From assembly GCF_051014685.1 (NCBI RefSeq), contig NW_027478395.1, positions 806,001 to 870,000 on the forward strand: a DNA stretch of 64,000 nucleotides, given 5' to 3'. The position numbers and the translations under genes are program-made. The notes under the pieces were generated by a model. That model ran no database searches. It saw only the letters and a program-made list of their open reading frames with translations, and was not told the DNA's origin. Shown here piece by piece: positions 25,201 to 38,207 of this stretch. Numbering within the stretch: position 1 is the first letter of the stretch; every line of letters starts with the position of its first letter. Origin of the DNA: Ptiloglossa arizonensis. Its lineage: Eukaryota; Arthropoda; Insecta; Hymenoptera; Colletidae.

Positions 25201-28200
25201 CATACCGTTGTAATCGGGCGGGTTTCTACTTTCAGACGGAGCAGGAATTTTTGGGTTTGGTCAATCCGTTCGCGAGATATGGGAGTTTGAAGCCAAGAAA
25301 TGGTTGAGAAGGCAAAAAATTTATCGCAATTCTGCTGCTCCAAACGCTTAACCAGAATGCCTTAGGGAAAAAATACACATACCGTTGTAATCGGGCGAGT
25401 TTCTACTTTCAGATGCAATAGGAATTTTTGGGTAAGGTCAATCCGTTCGCGAGATATGGGAGTTTGAAGCCAAGAAATGGTTGAGAAGGCAAAAAATTTT
25501 TCGCAATTCTGCTGCTCCAAACGCTTAACCAGAATGCCCTAGGGAAAAAATACACATACCGTTGTTATCGGGCGAGTTTCTACTTTCAGATGCAATAGGA
25601 ATTTTTGGGTTAGGTCAATCCGTTCGCGAGATATGGGAGTTTGAAGCCAAGAAATGGTTGAGAAGGCAAAAAATTTTTCGCAATTCTGCTGCTCCAAACG
25701 CTTAACCAGAATGGCCTAGGGAAAAAATACACATACCGTTGTAATCGGGCGAGTTTCTACTTTCAGACGCAACTGGAATTTTTGGGTTAGGTCAATTCGT
25801 TCGCGAGATATGGGAGTTTGAAGCCAGGAAATGGTTGAGAAGGCAAAAAATTTTTCGCAATTCTGCTGCTCCATACGCTTAACCAGAATAGCCTAGGGAA
25901 AAAATACGCATACCGTTGTAATCGGGCGAGTTTCTACTTTCAGACGCAACTGGAATTTTTGGGTTAGGTCAATCCGTTCGCGAGATATGGGAGTTTGAAG
26001 CCAGGAAATGGTTGAGAAGGCAAAAAATTTTTCGCAATTCTGCTGCTCCATACGCTTAACCAGAATGGCCTAGGGAATAAATACACATACCGTTGTAATC
26101 GGGCGAGTTTCTACTTTCAAATGCAATAGGAATTTTTGGGTTAGGTCAATCCGTTCGCGAGATATGGGACATTGAAGCTAAGAAATGTTTGACAAGACAA
26201 CAAATTTTTCATAATTCTGCTGCTTCAATCGCTTAACCAGAATGGCCTAGGGGAAAAATACACGTACCGTTGTAATCGGGCGAGTTTTCACTTTCAGATG
26301 CATAAGGAATTTTTGGGTTATGTCAATCCGTTCGCCAGATATGGGAGTTTGAAGCCAAGAAATGGTTGAGAAGGCAAAAAATTTTTCGCAATTCTGCTGC
26401 TCCAAACGCTTAACCAGAATGGCCTAGGGAAAAAATACACATACCGTTGTAATCGGGCGAGTTTCTACTTTCAAATGCAATAGGAATTTTTGGGTTAGGT
26501 CAATCCGTTCGCGAGATATGAGAGTTTGAAGCTAAGAAATGGTTGAGAAGACAACAAATTTTTCGCAATTCTGCTGCTCCATACGCTTAACCAGAATAGC
26601 CTAGGGAAAAAATACACATACCGTTGTAATCGGGCGAGTTTCTACTTTCAGATGCAATAGGAATTTTTGGGTCAGGTCAATCCGTTCGCGAGATATGGGA
26701 GTTTGAAGCCAAGAAATGGTTGAGAAGGCAAAAAATTTTTCGCAACTCTGCTGCTCCAAACGCTTAACCAGAATGGCCTAGGGAAAAAATACACATACCG
26801 TTGTAATCGGGCGAGTTTCTACTTTCAGACGCAACTGGAATTTTTGGGTTAGGTCAATCCGTTCGCGAGGTATGGGAGTTTGAAGCCAGGAAATGGTTGA
26901 GAAGGCAAAAAATGTTTCGCAATTCTGCTGCTCCAAACGCTTAACCAGAATGGCCTAGGGAAAAAATTCACATACCGTTGTAATCGGGCGAGTTTCTACT
27001 TTCAAATGCAATAGGAATTTTTGGGTTAGGTCAATCCGTTCGCGAGATATGAGAGTTTGAAGCTAAGAAATGGTTGACAAGACAATAAATTTTTCATAAT
27101 TCTGCTGCTCCAATCGCTTAACCAGAATGGCCTAGGGGAAAAACACGCATACCGTTGTAATCGGACGAGTTTCTACTTTCAGACGCAACTGGAATTTTTG
27201 GGTTAGGTCAATCCGTTCGCGAGATATGGGAGTTTGAAGCCAGGAAATGGTTGAGAAGGCAAAAAATTTTTCGCAATTCTGCTGCTACATACGCTTAACC
27301 AGAATGGCCTAGGGAAAAAATACACATACCGTTGTAATCGGGCGAGTTTCTACTTTCAAATGCAATAGGAATTTTTGGGTTAGGTCAATCCGTTCGCGAG
27401 ATATGAGAGTTTGAAGCTAAGAAATGGTTGAGAAGACAACAAATTTTTCGCAATTCTGCTGCTCCATACGCTTAACCAGAATAGCCTAGGGAAAAAATAC
27501 ACATACCGTTGTAATCGGGCGAGTTTCTACTTTCAGATGCAATAGGAATTTTTGGGTCAGGTCAATCCGTTCGCGAGATATGGGAGTTTGAAGCCAAGAA
27601 ATGGTTGAGAAGGCAAAAAATTTTTCGCAACTCTGCTGCTCCAAACGCTTAACCAGAATGGCCTAGGGAAAAAATACACATACCGTTGTAATCGGGCGAG
27701 TTTCTACTTTCAGACGCAACTGGAATTTTTGGGTTAGGTCAATCCGTTCGCGAGGTATGGGAGTTTGAAGCCAGGAAATGGTTGAGAAGGCAAAAAATGT
27801 TTCGCAATTCTGCTGCTCCAAACGCTTAACCAGAATGGCCTAGGGAAAAAATTCACATACCGTTGTAATCGGGCGAGTTTCTACTTTCAAATGCAATAGG
27901 AATTTTTGGGTTAGGTCAATCCGTTCGCGAGATATGAGAGTTTGAAGCTAAGAAATGGTTGACAAGACAACAAATTTTTCATAATTCTGCTGCTCGAATC
28001 GCTTAACCAGAATGGCCTAGGGGAAAAATACACGTACCGTTGTAATCGGGCGAGTTTTCACTTTCAGATGCATAAGGAATTTTTGGGTTAGGTCAATCCG
28101 TTCGCCAGATATGGGAGTTTGAAGCCAAGAAATGGTTGAGAAGGCAAAAAATTTTTCGCAATTCTGCTGCTCCAAACGCTTAACCAGAATGGCCTAGGGA

Positions 28201-30880
28201 AAAAATACGCATACCGTTGTAATCGGGCGAGTTTCTACTTTCAGACGGAGCAGGAATTTTTGGGTTTGGTCAATCCGTTCGCGAGATATGGGAGTTTGAA
28301 GCCAAGAAATGGTTGAGAAGGCAAATAATTTATCGCAATTCTGCTGCTCCAAACGCTTAACCAGAATGCCCTAGGGAAAAAATACACATACCGTTGTAAT
28401 CGGGCGAGTTTCTTCATTCAGACGCAGCAGGAATTTTTAGGTTTGGTCAATCCGTTCGCGAGATATGGGTGTTTGAAGCTAAGAAATGCTTGAGAAGCCA
28501 ACAAATTTTTCGCACTTCTGCTGCACCAAACGCTTAACCAGAATAGCCTAGGGAAAAAATACACATACCGTTGTAATCGGGCGAGTTTCTACTTTCAGAT
28601 GCAATAGGAATTTTTGGGTCAGGTCAATCCGTTCGCGAGATATGGGAGTTTGAAGCCAAGAAATGGTTGAGAAGGCAAAAAATTTTTCGCAACTCTGCTG
28701 CTCCAAACGCTTAACCAGAATGGCCTAGGGAAAAAATACACATACCGTTGTAATCGGGCGAGTTTCTACTTTCAGACGCAACTGGAATTTTTGGGTTAGG
28801 TCAATCCGTTCGCGAGGTATGGGAGTTTGAAGCCAGGAAATGGTTGAGAAGGCAAAAAATGTTTCGCAATTCTGCTGCTCCAAACGCTTAACCAGAATGG
28901 CCTAGGGAAAAAATTCACATACCGTTGTAATCGGGCGAGTTTCTACTTTCAAATGCAATAGGAATTTTTGGGTTAGGTCAATCCGTTCGCGAGATATGAG
29001 AGTTTGAAGCTAAGAAATGGTTGACAAGACAACAAATGTTTCATAATTCTGCTGCTCCAATCGCTTAACCAGAATGGCCTAGGGGAAAAATACACGTACC
29101 GTTGTAATCGGGCGAGTTTTCACTTTCAGATGCATAAGGAATTTTTGGGTTAGGTCAATCCGTTCGCCAGATATGGGAGTTTGAAGCCAAGAAATGGTTG
29201 AGAAGGCAAAAAATTTTTCGCAATTCTGCTGCTCCAAACGCTTAACCAGAATGGCCTAGGGAAAAAATACACATACCGTTGTAATCGGGCGAGTTTCTAC
29301 TTTCAAATGCAATAGGAATTTTTGGGTTAGGTCAATCCGTTCGCGAGATATGAGAGTTTGAAGCTAAGAAATGGTTGAGAAGACAACAAATTTTTCGCAA
29401 GTCTGCTGCTCCAACGCTTAACCAGAATGGCCTAGGGGAAAAACACGCATACCGTTGTAATCGGGCGAGTTTCTACTTACAGACGCAACTGGAATTTTTG
29501 GGTTAGGTCAATCCGTTCGCGAGATATGGGAGTTTGAAGCCAGGAAATGGTTGAGAAGGCAAAAAATTTTTCGCAATTCTGCTGCTCCATACGCTTAACC
29601 AGAATGGCCTAAGGAAAAAATACACATACCGTTGTAATCGGGCGAGTTTCTACTTTCAGATGCAATAGGAATTTTTGGGTTAGGTCAATCCGTTCGCCAG
29701 ATATGGGAGTTTGAAGCCAAGAAATGGTTGAGAAGGCAACAAATTTTTCGCAATTCTGCTGCTCCAAACGCTTAACCAGAATGCCCTAGGGAAAAAATAC
29801 ACATACCGTTGTAATCGGGCGAGTTTCTACTTTCAGACGCAACTGGAATTTTTGGGTTAGGTCAATCCGTTCGCGAGATATGGGACATTGAAGCTAAGAA
29901 ATGTTTGACAAGACAACAAATTTTTCATAATTCTGCTGCTTCAATCGCTTAACCAGAATGGCCTAGGGGAAAAATACACGTACCGTTGTAATCGGGCGAG
30001 TTTCTACTTTCAGATGCATAAGGAATTTTTGGGTTAGGTCAATCCGTTCGCCAGATATGGGAGTTTGAAGCCAAGAAATGGTTGAGAAGGCAAAAAATTT
30101 ATCGCAATTCTGCTGCTCCAAACGCTTAACCAGAATGCCCTAGGGGAAAAATACACGTACCGTTGTAATCGGGCGAGTTTCTACTTTCAGATGCATAAGG
30201 AATTTTTGGGTTAGGTCAATCCGTTCGCCAGATATGGGAGTTTGAAGCCAAGAAATGGTTGAGAAGGCAAAAAATTTTTCGCAATTCTGCTGCTCCAAAC
30301 GCTTAACTTGAATGGCCTAGGGAAAAAATACACATACCGTTGTAATCGGGCGAGTTTCTACTTTCAAATGCAATAGGAATTTTTGGGTTAGGTCAATCCG
30401 TTCGCGAGGTATGGGAGTTTGAAGCCAGGAAATGGTTGAGAAGGCAAAAAATGTTTCGCAATTCTGCTGCTCCAAACGCTTAACCAGAATGGCCTAGGGA
30501 AAAAATACACATACCGTTGCAATCGGGCGAGTTTCTACTTTCAAATGCATAAGGAATTTTTGGGTTAGGTCAATCCGTTCGCCAGATATGGGAGTTTGAA
30601 GCCAAGAAATGGTTGAGAAGGCAAAAAATTTTTCGCAATTCTGCTGCTCCAAACGCTTAACCAGAATGGCCTAGGGAAAAAATAGACATACCGTTGTAAT
30701 CGGGCGAGTTTCTACTTTCAAATGCAATAGGAATTTTTGGGTTAGGTCAATCCGTTCGCGAGATATGAGAGTTTGAAGCTAAGAAATGGTTGAGAAGACA
30801 ACAAATTTTTCGCAAGTCTGCTGCTCCAAACGCTTAACCAGAATGGCCTAGGGGAAAAACACGCATACCGTTGTAATCGG
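22221..30880 (+). repeat. Mosaic domain with 5-, 6- and 7-mer direct repeats
   Basis: About 49 monomers. Three repeats are clear. 23650-24190 recurs at 24889-25429 (1239 bp, seven units), tagged by CCGTTTGCGAG and AGGGTAAAAATACGC. 26408-27138 recurs at 27293-28023 (885 bp, five units), tagged by TTCGCAACTCTGC. Part of the latter recurs again at a further 1062 bp (TTCGCAACTC near 28689). TTTATCGCAATTC units first appear at about 24080. A one-base deletion, CTCCAACGCTTAACC, occurs at 23571 and again at 29411, 5840 bp apart (33 units less one base), suggesting a longer-range exchange. No gene is seen. Confidence 0.78.
28411..28530 (+). repeat. Unusually divergent stretch across two monomers
   Basis: This 120-bp stretch, the second half of the unit beginning at 28311 and the start of the unit at 28488, carries about eight changes that I do not find together elsewhere: TCTTCATTCAG, GACGCAGCAGG, TTTTTAGGTTTGG, ATGGGTGTTTG, AATGCTTGAG, AGAAGCCAAC, CGCACTTCTG and CTGCACCAAACG. 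Neighbouring units are close to consensus. CGCACTTCTG is otherwise seen near 42500, 44090 and 44800. It may be an old monomer that escaped homogenisation, or a unit brought in from another array. Confidence 0.7.
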
Positions 30881-33800
30881 GCGAGTTTCTACTTTCAGAT
30901 GCAATAGGAATTTTTGGGTTAGGTCAATCCGTTCGCGAGATATGGGAGTTTGAAGCCAAGAAATGGTTGACAAGGCAAAAAATTTTTCGCAATTCTGCTG
31001 CTCCAAACGCTTAACCAGAATGGCCTAGGGAAAAAATACGCATACCGTTGTAATCGGGCGAGTTTCTACTTTCAGACGGAGCAGGAATTTTTGGGTTTGG
31101 TCAATCCGTTCGCGAGATATGAGAGTTTGAAGCTAAGAAATGGTTGACAAGACAACAAATTTTTCATAATTCTGCTGCTCCAATCGCTTAACCAGAATGG
31201 CCTAGGGGAAAAATACACGTACCGTTGTAATCGGGCGAGTTTCTACTTTCAGATGCATAAGGAATTTTTGGGTTAGGTCAATCCGTTCGCCAGATATGGG
31301 AGTTTGAAGCCAAGAAATGGTTGAGAAGGCAAAAAATTTTTCGCAATTCTGCTGCTCCAAACGCTTAACCAGAATGGCCTAGGGAAAAAATACACATACC
31401 GTTGTAATCGGGCGAGTTTCTACTTTCAAATGCAATAGGAATTATTGGGTTAGGTCAATCCGTTCGCGAGATATGAGAGTTTGAAGCTAAGAAATGGTTG
31501 AGAAGACAACAAATTTTTCGCAAATCTGCTGCTCCAAACGGTTAACCAGAATGGCCTAGGGGAAAAAACACGCATACCGTTGTAATCGGGCGAGTTTCTA
31601 CTTTCAGATGCAATAGGAATTTTTGGGTTAGGTCAATCCGTACGCGAGATATGGGAGTTTGAAGCCAAGAAATGGTTGACAAGGCAAAAAATTTTTCGCA
31701 ATTCTGCTGCTCCAAACGCTTAACCAGAATGGCCTAGGGAAAAAATACACATACCGTTGTAATCGGGCGAGTTTCTACTTTCAAATGCAATAGGAATTTT
31801 TGGGTTAGGTCAATCCGTTCGCGAGATATGAGAGTTTGAAGCTAAGAAATGGTTGAGAAGACAACAAATTTTTCGCAAGTCTGCTGCTCCAAACGCTTAA
31901 CCAGAATGGCCTAGGGGAAAAACACGCATACCGTTGTAATCGGGCGAGTTTCTACTTTCAGATGCAATAGGAATTTTTGGGTTAGGTCAATCCGTTCGCG
32001 AGATATGGGAGTTTGAAGCCAAGAAATGGTTGACAAGGCAAAAAATTTTTCGCAATTCTGCTGCTCCAAACGCTTAACCAGAATGCCCTAGGGAAAAAAA
32101 TACGCATACCGTTGTAATCGGGCGAGTTTCTACTTTCAGACGGAGCAGGAATTTTTGGGTTTGGTCAATCCGTTCGCGAGATATGAGAGTTTGAAGCTAA
32201 GAAATGGTTGACAAGACAACAAATTTTTCATAATTCTGCTGCTCCAATCGCTTAACCAGAATGGCCTAGGGGAAAAATACACGTACCGTTGTAATCGGGC
32301 GAGTTTCTACTTTCAGATGCATAAGGAATTTTTGGGTTAGGTCAATCCGTTCGCCAGATATGGGAGTTTGAAGCCAAGAAATGGTTGAGAAGGCAAAAAA
32401 TTTTTCGCAATTCTGCTGCTCCAAACGCTTAACCAGAATGGCCTAGGGAAAAAATACACGATACCGTTGTAATCGGGCGAGTTTCTACTTTCAAATGCAA
32501 TAGGAATTTTTGGGTTAGGTCAATCCGTTCGCGAGATATGAGAGTTTGAAGCAAAGAAATGGTTGAGAAGACAACAAATTTTTCGCAAATCTGCTGCTCC
32601 AAACGCTTAACCAGAATGGCCTAGGGAAAAAATACGCATACCGTTGTAATAGGGCGAGTTTCTGCTTTCAGACGCAACAGGAATTTTTGGGTTAGGTCAA
32701 TCCGTTCGCGAGATATGGGACATCGAAGCTAAGAAATGTTTGACAAGACAACAAATTTTTCATAATTCTGCTGCTCCAATCGCTTAACCAGAATGGCCTA
32801 GGGGAAAAATACACGTACCGTTGTAATCGGGCGAGTTTCTACTTTCAGATGCATAAGGAATTTTTGGGTTAGGTCAATCCGTTCGCCAGATATGGGAGTT
32901 TGAAGCCAAGAAATGGTTGAGAAGGCAAAAAATTTATCGCAATTCTGCTGCTCCAAACGCTTAACCAGAATGCCCTAGGGAAAAAATACACGTACCGTTG
33001 TAATCGGGCGAGTTTCTACTTTCAGATGCAATAGGAATTTTTGGGTTAGGTCAATCCGTTCGCGAGATATGGGAGTTTGAAGCCAAGAAATGGTTGACAA
33101 GGCAAAAAATTTTTCGCAATTCTGCTGCTCCAAACGCTTAACCAGAATGGCCTAGGGAAAAAATACGCATACCGTTGTAATCGGGCGAGTTTCTACTTTC
33201 AGACGGAGCAGGAATTTTTGGGTTTGGTCAATCCGTTCGCGAGATATGAGAGTTTGAAGCTAAGAAATGGTTGACAAGACAACAAATTTTTCATAATTCT
33301 GCTGCTCCAATCGCTTAACCAGAATGGCCTAGGGGAAAAATACACGTACCGTTGTAATCGGGCGAGTTTCTACTTTCAGATGCATAAGGAATTTTTGGGT
33401 TAGGTCAATCCGTTCGCCAGATATGGGAGTTTGAAGCCAAGAAATGGTTGAGAAGGCAAAAAATTTTTCGCAATTCTGCTGCTCCAAACGCTTAACCAGA
33501 ATGGCCTAGGGAAAAAATACACATACCGTTGTAATCGGGCGAGTTTCTACTTTCAAATGCAATAGGAATTTTTGGGTTAGGTCAATCCGTTCGCGAGATA
33601 TGAGAGTTTGAAGCTAAGAAATGGTTGAGAAGACAACAAATTTTTCGCAAATCTGCTGCTCCAAACGGTTAACCAGAATGGCCTAGGGGAAAAAACACGC
33701 ATACCGTTGTAATCGGGCGAGTTTCTACTTTCAGATGCAATAGGAATTTTTGGGTTAGGTCAATCCGTACGCGAGATATGGGAGTTTGAAGCCAAGAAAT

Positions 33801-34491
33801 GGTTGACAAGGCAAAAAATTTTTCGCAATTCTGCTGCTCCAAACGCTTAACCAGAATGGCCTAGGGAAAAAATACACATACCGTTGTAATCGGGCGAGTT
33901 TCTACTTTCAAATGCAATAGGAATTTTTGGGTTAGGTCAATCCGTTCGCGAGATATGAGAGTTTGAAGCTAAGAAATGGTTGAGAAGACAACAAATTTTT
34001 CGCAAGTCTGCTGCTCCAAACGCTTAACCAGAATGGCCTAGGGGAAAAACACGCATACCGTTGTAATCGGGCGAGTTTCTACTTTCAGATGCAATAGGAA
34101 TTTTTGGGTTAGGTCAATCCGTTCGCGAGATATGGGAGTTTGAAGCCAAGAAATGGTTGACAAGGCAAAAAATTTTTCGCAATTCTGCTGCTCCAAACGC
34201 TTAACCAGAATGCCCTAGGGAAAAAATACGCATACCGTTGTAATCGGGCGAGTTTCTACTTTCAGACGGAGCAGGAATTTTTGGGTTTGGTCAATCCGTT
34301 CGCGAGATATGAGAGTTTGAAGCTAAGAAATGGTTGACAAGACAACAAATTTTTCATAATTCTGCTGCTCCAATCGCTTAACCAGAATGGCCTAGGGGAA
34401 AAATACACGTACCGTTGTAATCGGGCGAGTTTCTACTTTCAGATGCATAAGGAATTTTTGGGTTAGGTCAATCCGTTCGCCAGATATGGGA
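30881..34491 (+). repeat. 6-mer higher-order repeat grouped into 12-mers
   Basis: A unit with CAGACGGAGCAGG...GGGTTTGGTC followed by ATATGAGAG and then a CATAATT/CCAATCGC unit recurs with its GTTTGG at 31095, 32159, 33222, 34285 and 35347: steps of 1064, 1063, 1063 and 1062 bp, six monomers with small indels. Successive 6-mers alternate, and pairs of them repeat as 12-mers: CAAACGGTTAACC at 31541 and 33668 and CCGTACGCGAG near 31640 and 33767 (shift 2127), AATAGGGCGAG at 32651 and 34776 (shift 2125). The shift falls by two because copy 1 has an extra A near 32097 and an extra G in CACGATACC near 32460. The 12-mer repeat continues to about 35780, into the next block. No gene is seen. Confidence 0.87.
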
Positions 34492-37400
34492 GTTTGAAGC
34501 CAAGAAATGGTTGAGAAGGCAAAAAATTTTTCGCAATTCTGCTGCTCCAAACGCTTAACCAGAATGGCCTAGGGAAAAAATACACATACCGTTGTAATCG
34601 GGCGAGTTTCTACTTTCAAATGCAATAGGAATTTTTGGGTTAGGTCAATCCGTTCGCGAGATATGAGAGTTTGAAGCAAAGAAATGGTTGAGAAGACAAC
34701 AAATTTTTCGCAAATCTGCTGCTCCAAACGCTTAACCAGAATGGCCTAGGGAAAAAATACGCATACCGTTGTAATAGGGCGAGTTTCTGCTTTCAGACGC
34801 AACAGGAATTTTTGGGTTAGGTCAATCCGTTCGCGATATATGGGACATCGAAGCTAAGAAATGTTTGACAAGACAACAAATTTTTCATAATTCTGCTGCT
34901 CCAATCGCTTAACCAGAATGGCCTAGGGGAAAAATACACGTACCGTTGTAATCGGGCGAGTTTCTACTTTCAGATGCATAAGGAATTTTTGGGTTAGGTC
35001 AATCCGTTCGCCAGATATGGGAGTTTGAAGCCAAGAAATGGTTGAGAAGGCAAAAAATTTATCGCAATTCTGCTGCTCCAAACGCTTAACCAGAATGCCC
35101 TAGGGAAAAAATACACGTACCGTTGTAATCGGGCGAGTTTCTACTTTCAGATGCAATAGGAATTTTTGGGTTAGGTCAATCCGTTCGCGAGATATGGGAG
35201 TTTGAAGCCAAGAAATGGTTGACAAGGCAAAAAATTTTTCGCAATTCTGCTGCTCCAAACGCTTAACCAGAATGCCCTAGGGAAAAAATACGCATACCGT
35301 TGTAATCGGGCGAGTTTCTACTTTCAGACGGAGCAGGAATTTTTGGGTTTGGTCAATCCGTTCGCGAGATATGAGAGTTTGAAGCTAAGAAATGGTTGAC
35401 AAGACAACAAATTTTTCATAATTCTGCTGCTCCAATCGCTTAACCAGAATGCCCTAGGGGAAAAATACACGTACCGTTGTAATCGGGCGAGTTTCTACTT
35501 TCAGATGCATAAGGAATTTTTGGGTTAGGTCAATCCGTTCGCCAGATATGGGAGTTTGAAGCCAAGAAATGGTTGAGAAGGCAAAAAATTTTTCGCAATT
35601 CTGCTGCTCCAAACGCTTAACCAGAATGGCCTAGGGAAAAAATACACATACCGTTGTAATCGGGCGAGTTTCTACTTTCAAATGCAATAGGAATTTTTGG
35701 GTTAGGTCAATCCGTTCGCGAGATATGAGAGTTTGAAGCTAAGAAATGGTTGAGAAGACAACAAATTTTTCGCAAATCTGCTGCTCCAAACGCTTAACCA
35801 GAATGGCCTAGGGAAAAAATACGCATACCGTTGTAATAGGGCGAGTTTCTGCTTTCAGACGCAACAGGAATTTTTGGGTTAGGTCAATCCGTTCGCGAGA
35901 TATGGGACATCGAAGCTATGAAATGTTTGACAAGACAACAAATTTTTCATAATTCTGCTGCTCCAATCGCTTAACCAGAATGGCCTAGGGGAAAAATACA
36001 CGTACCGTTGTAAACGGGCGAGTTTCTACTTTCAGATGCATAAGGAATTTTTGGGTTAGGTCAATCCGTTCGCCAGATATGGGAGTTTGAAGCCAAGAAA
36101 TGGTTGAGAAGGCAAAAAATTTATCGCAATTCTGCTGCTCCAAACGCTTAACCAGAATGCCCTAGGGAAAAAATACACATACCGTTGTAATCGGGCGAGT
36201 TTCTACTTTCAGATGCAATAGGAATTTTTGGGTTAGGTGAATCCGTTCGCGAGATATGGGAGTTTGAATCTAAGAAATGGTTGAGAAGACAACAAATTTT
36301 TCGCAAGTCTGCTGCTCCAAACGCTTAACCAGAATGACCTAGGGGAAAAACACGCATACCGTTGTAATCGGGCGAGTTTCTACTTTCAGATGCAATAGGA
36401 ATTTTTGGGTTAGGTCAATCCGTTCGCGAGATATGGGAGTTTGAAGCCAAGAAATGGTTGACAAGGCAAAAATTTTTCGCAATTCTGCTGCTCCAAACGC
36501 TTAACCAGAATGGCCTAGGGAAAAAATACGCATACCGTTGTAATCGGGCGAGTTTCTACTTTCAGACGGAGCAGGAATTTTTGGGTTTAGTCAATCCGTT
36601 CGCGAGATATGAGAGTTTGAAGCTAAGAAATGGTTGACAAGACAACAAATTTTTCATAATTCTGCTGCTCCAATCGCTTAACCAGAATGGCCTAGGGGAA
36701 AAATACACGTACCGTCGTAATCGGGCGAGTTTCTACTTTCAGATGCATAAGGAATTTTTGGGTTAGGTCAATCCGTTCGCGAGATATGGGAGTTTGAAGC
36801 CAAGAAATGGTTGAGAAGGCAAAAAATTTTTCGCAATTCTGCTGCTCCAAACGCTTAACCAGAATGGCCTAGGAAAAAAATACGCATACCGTTGTAATCG
36901 GGCGAGTTTCTACTTTCAGATGCAATAGGAATTTTTGGGTTAGGTCAATCCGTTCGCGAGATATGGGAGTTTGAAGCCAAGAAATGGTAGAGAAGGCAAA
37001 AAATTTTTCGCAATTCTGCTGCTCCAAACGCTTAACCAGAATGGCCTAGGGAAAAAATACGCACGCCGTTGTAATCGGGCGAGTTTCTACTTTCAGACGG
37101 AGCAGGGCTTTTTGGGTTTGGTCAATCCGTTAGCGAGATATGGGAGTTTGAAGGCAAGAAATGGTTGAGAAGGCAAAAAATTTATCGCAATTCTGCTGCT
37201 CCAAACGCTTAACCGGAATGCCCTAGGGAAAAAATACACGTACCGTTGTAATCGGGCGAGTTTCTACTTTCAGATGCATAAGGAATTTTTGGGTTAGGTC
37301 AATCCGTTCGCCAGATATGGGAGTTTGAAGCCAAGAAATGGTTGAGAAGGCAAAAAATTTTTCGCAGTTCTGCTGCTCCAAACGCTTAACCAGAATGGCC

Positions 37401-38207
37401 TAGGGAAAAAATACACATACCGTTGTAATCGGGCGAGTTTCTACTTTCAGACGCAACTGGAATTTTTGGGTTAGGTCAATCCGTTCGCGAGATATGGGAG
37501 TTTGAAGCCAGGAAATGGTTGAGAAGGCAAAAAATGTTTCGCAATTCTGCTGCTCCAAACGCTTAACCAGAATGGCCTAGGGGAAAAACACGCATACCGT
37601 TGTAATCGGGCGAGTTTCTACTTTCAGATGCAATAGGAATTTTTGGGTTAGGTCAATCCGTTCGCGAGATATGGGAGTTTGAAGCCAAGAAATGGTTGAC
37701 AAGTCAAAAAATTTTTCGCAATTCTGCTGCTCCAAACGCTTAACCAGAATGGCCTAGGGATAAAATACGCATACCGTTGTAATCGGGCGAGTTTCTACTT
37801 TCAGACGGAGCAGGAATTTTTGGGTTTGGTCAATCCGTTCGCGAGATATGGGAGTTTGAATCCAAGAAATGGTTGAGAACGCAAAAAATTTATCGCAATT
37901 CTGCTGCTCCAAACGCTTAATCAGAACGCCCTAGGGAAAAAATACACATACCGTTGTAATCGGGCGAGTTTCTACTTTCAGATGCAATACGAATTTTTGG
38001 GTTAGGTCAATCCGTTCGCGAGATATGGGAGTTTGAAGCCAAGAAATGGTTGAGAAGGCAAAAAATTTTTCGCAATTCTGCTGCTCCAAACGCTTAACCA
38101 GAATGGCCTAGGGAAAAAATACGCATACCGTTGTAATCGGGCGAGTTTCTACTTTCAGATGCAATAGGAATTTTTGGGTTAGGTCAATCCGTTCGCGAGA
38201 TATGGGA
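34492..38207 (+). repeat. 21-mer higher-order repeat, copy 1 (3716 bp)
   Basis: Twenty-one monomers, one of them short by a base in the A/T tract near 36470. Rare landmarks allow copy-by-copy matching with the next block: GCGATATATGGGACATCG near 34834, GTAAACGGG near 36012, TTAGGTGAATCC near 36234, ACCGTCGTAATC near 36712, CGCACGCCG near 37071, CCGTTAGCGAG near 37128, CGCAGTTCTG near 37364, GACAAGTCAAA near 37699 and CAGAACGCCC near 37922. The left edge is the first base after CCAGATATGGG stops matching (34491 C against 38207 G). No gene is seen. Confidence 0.92.
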
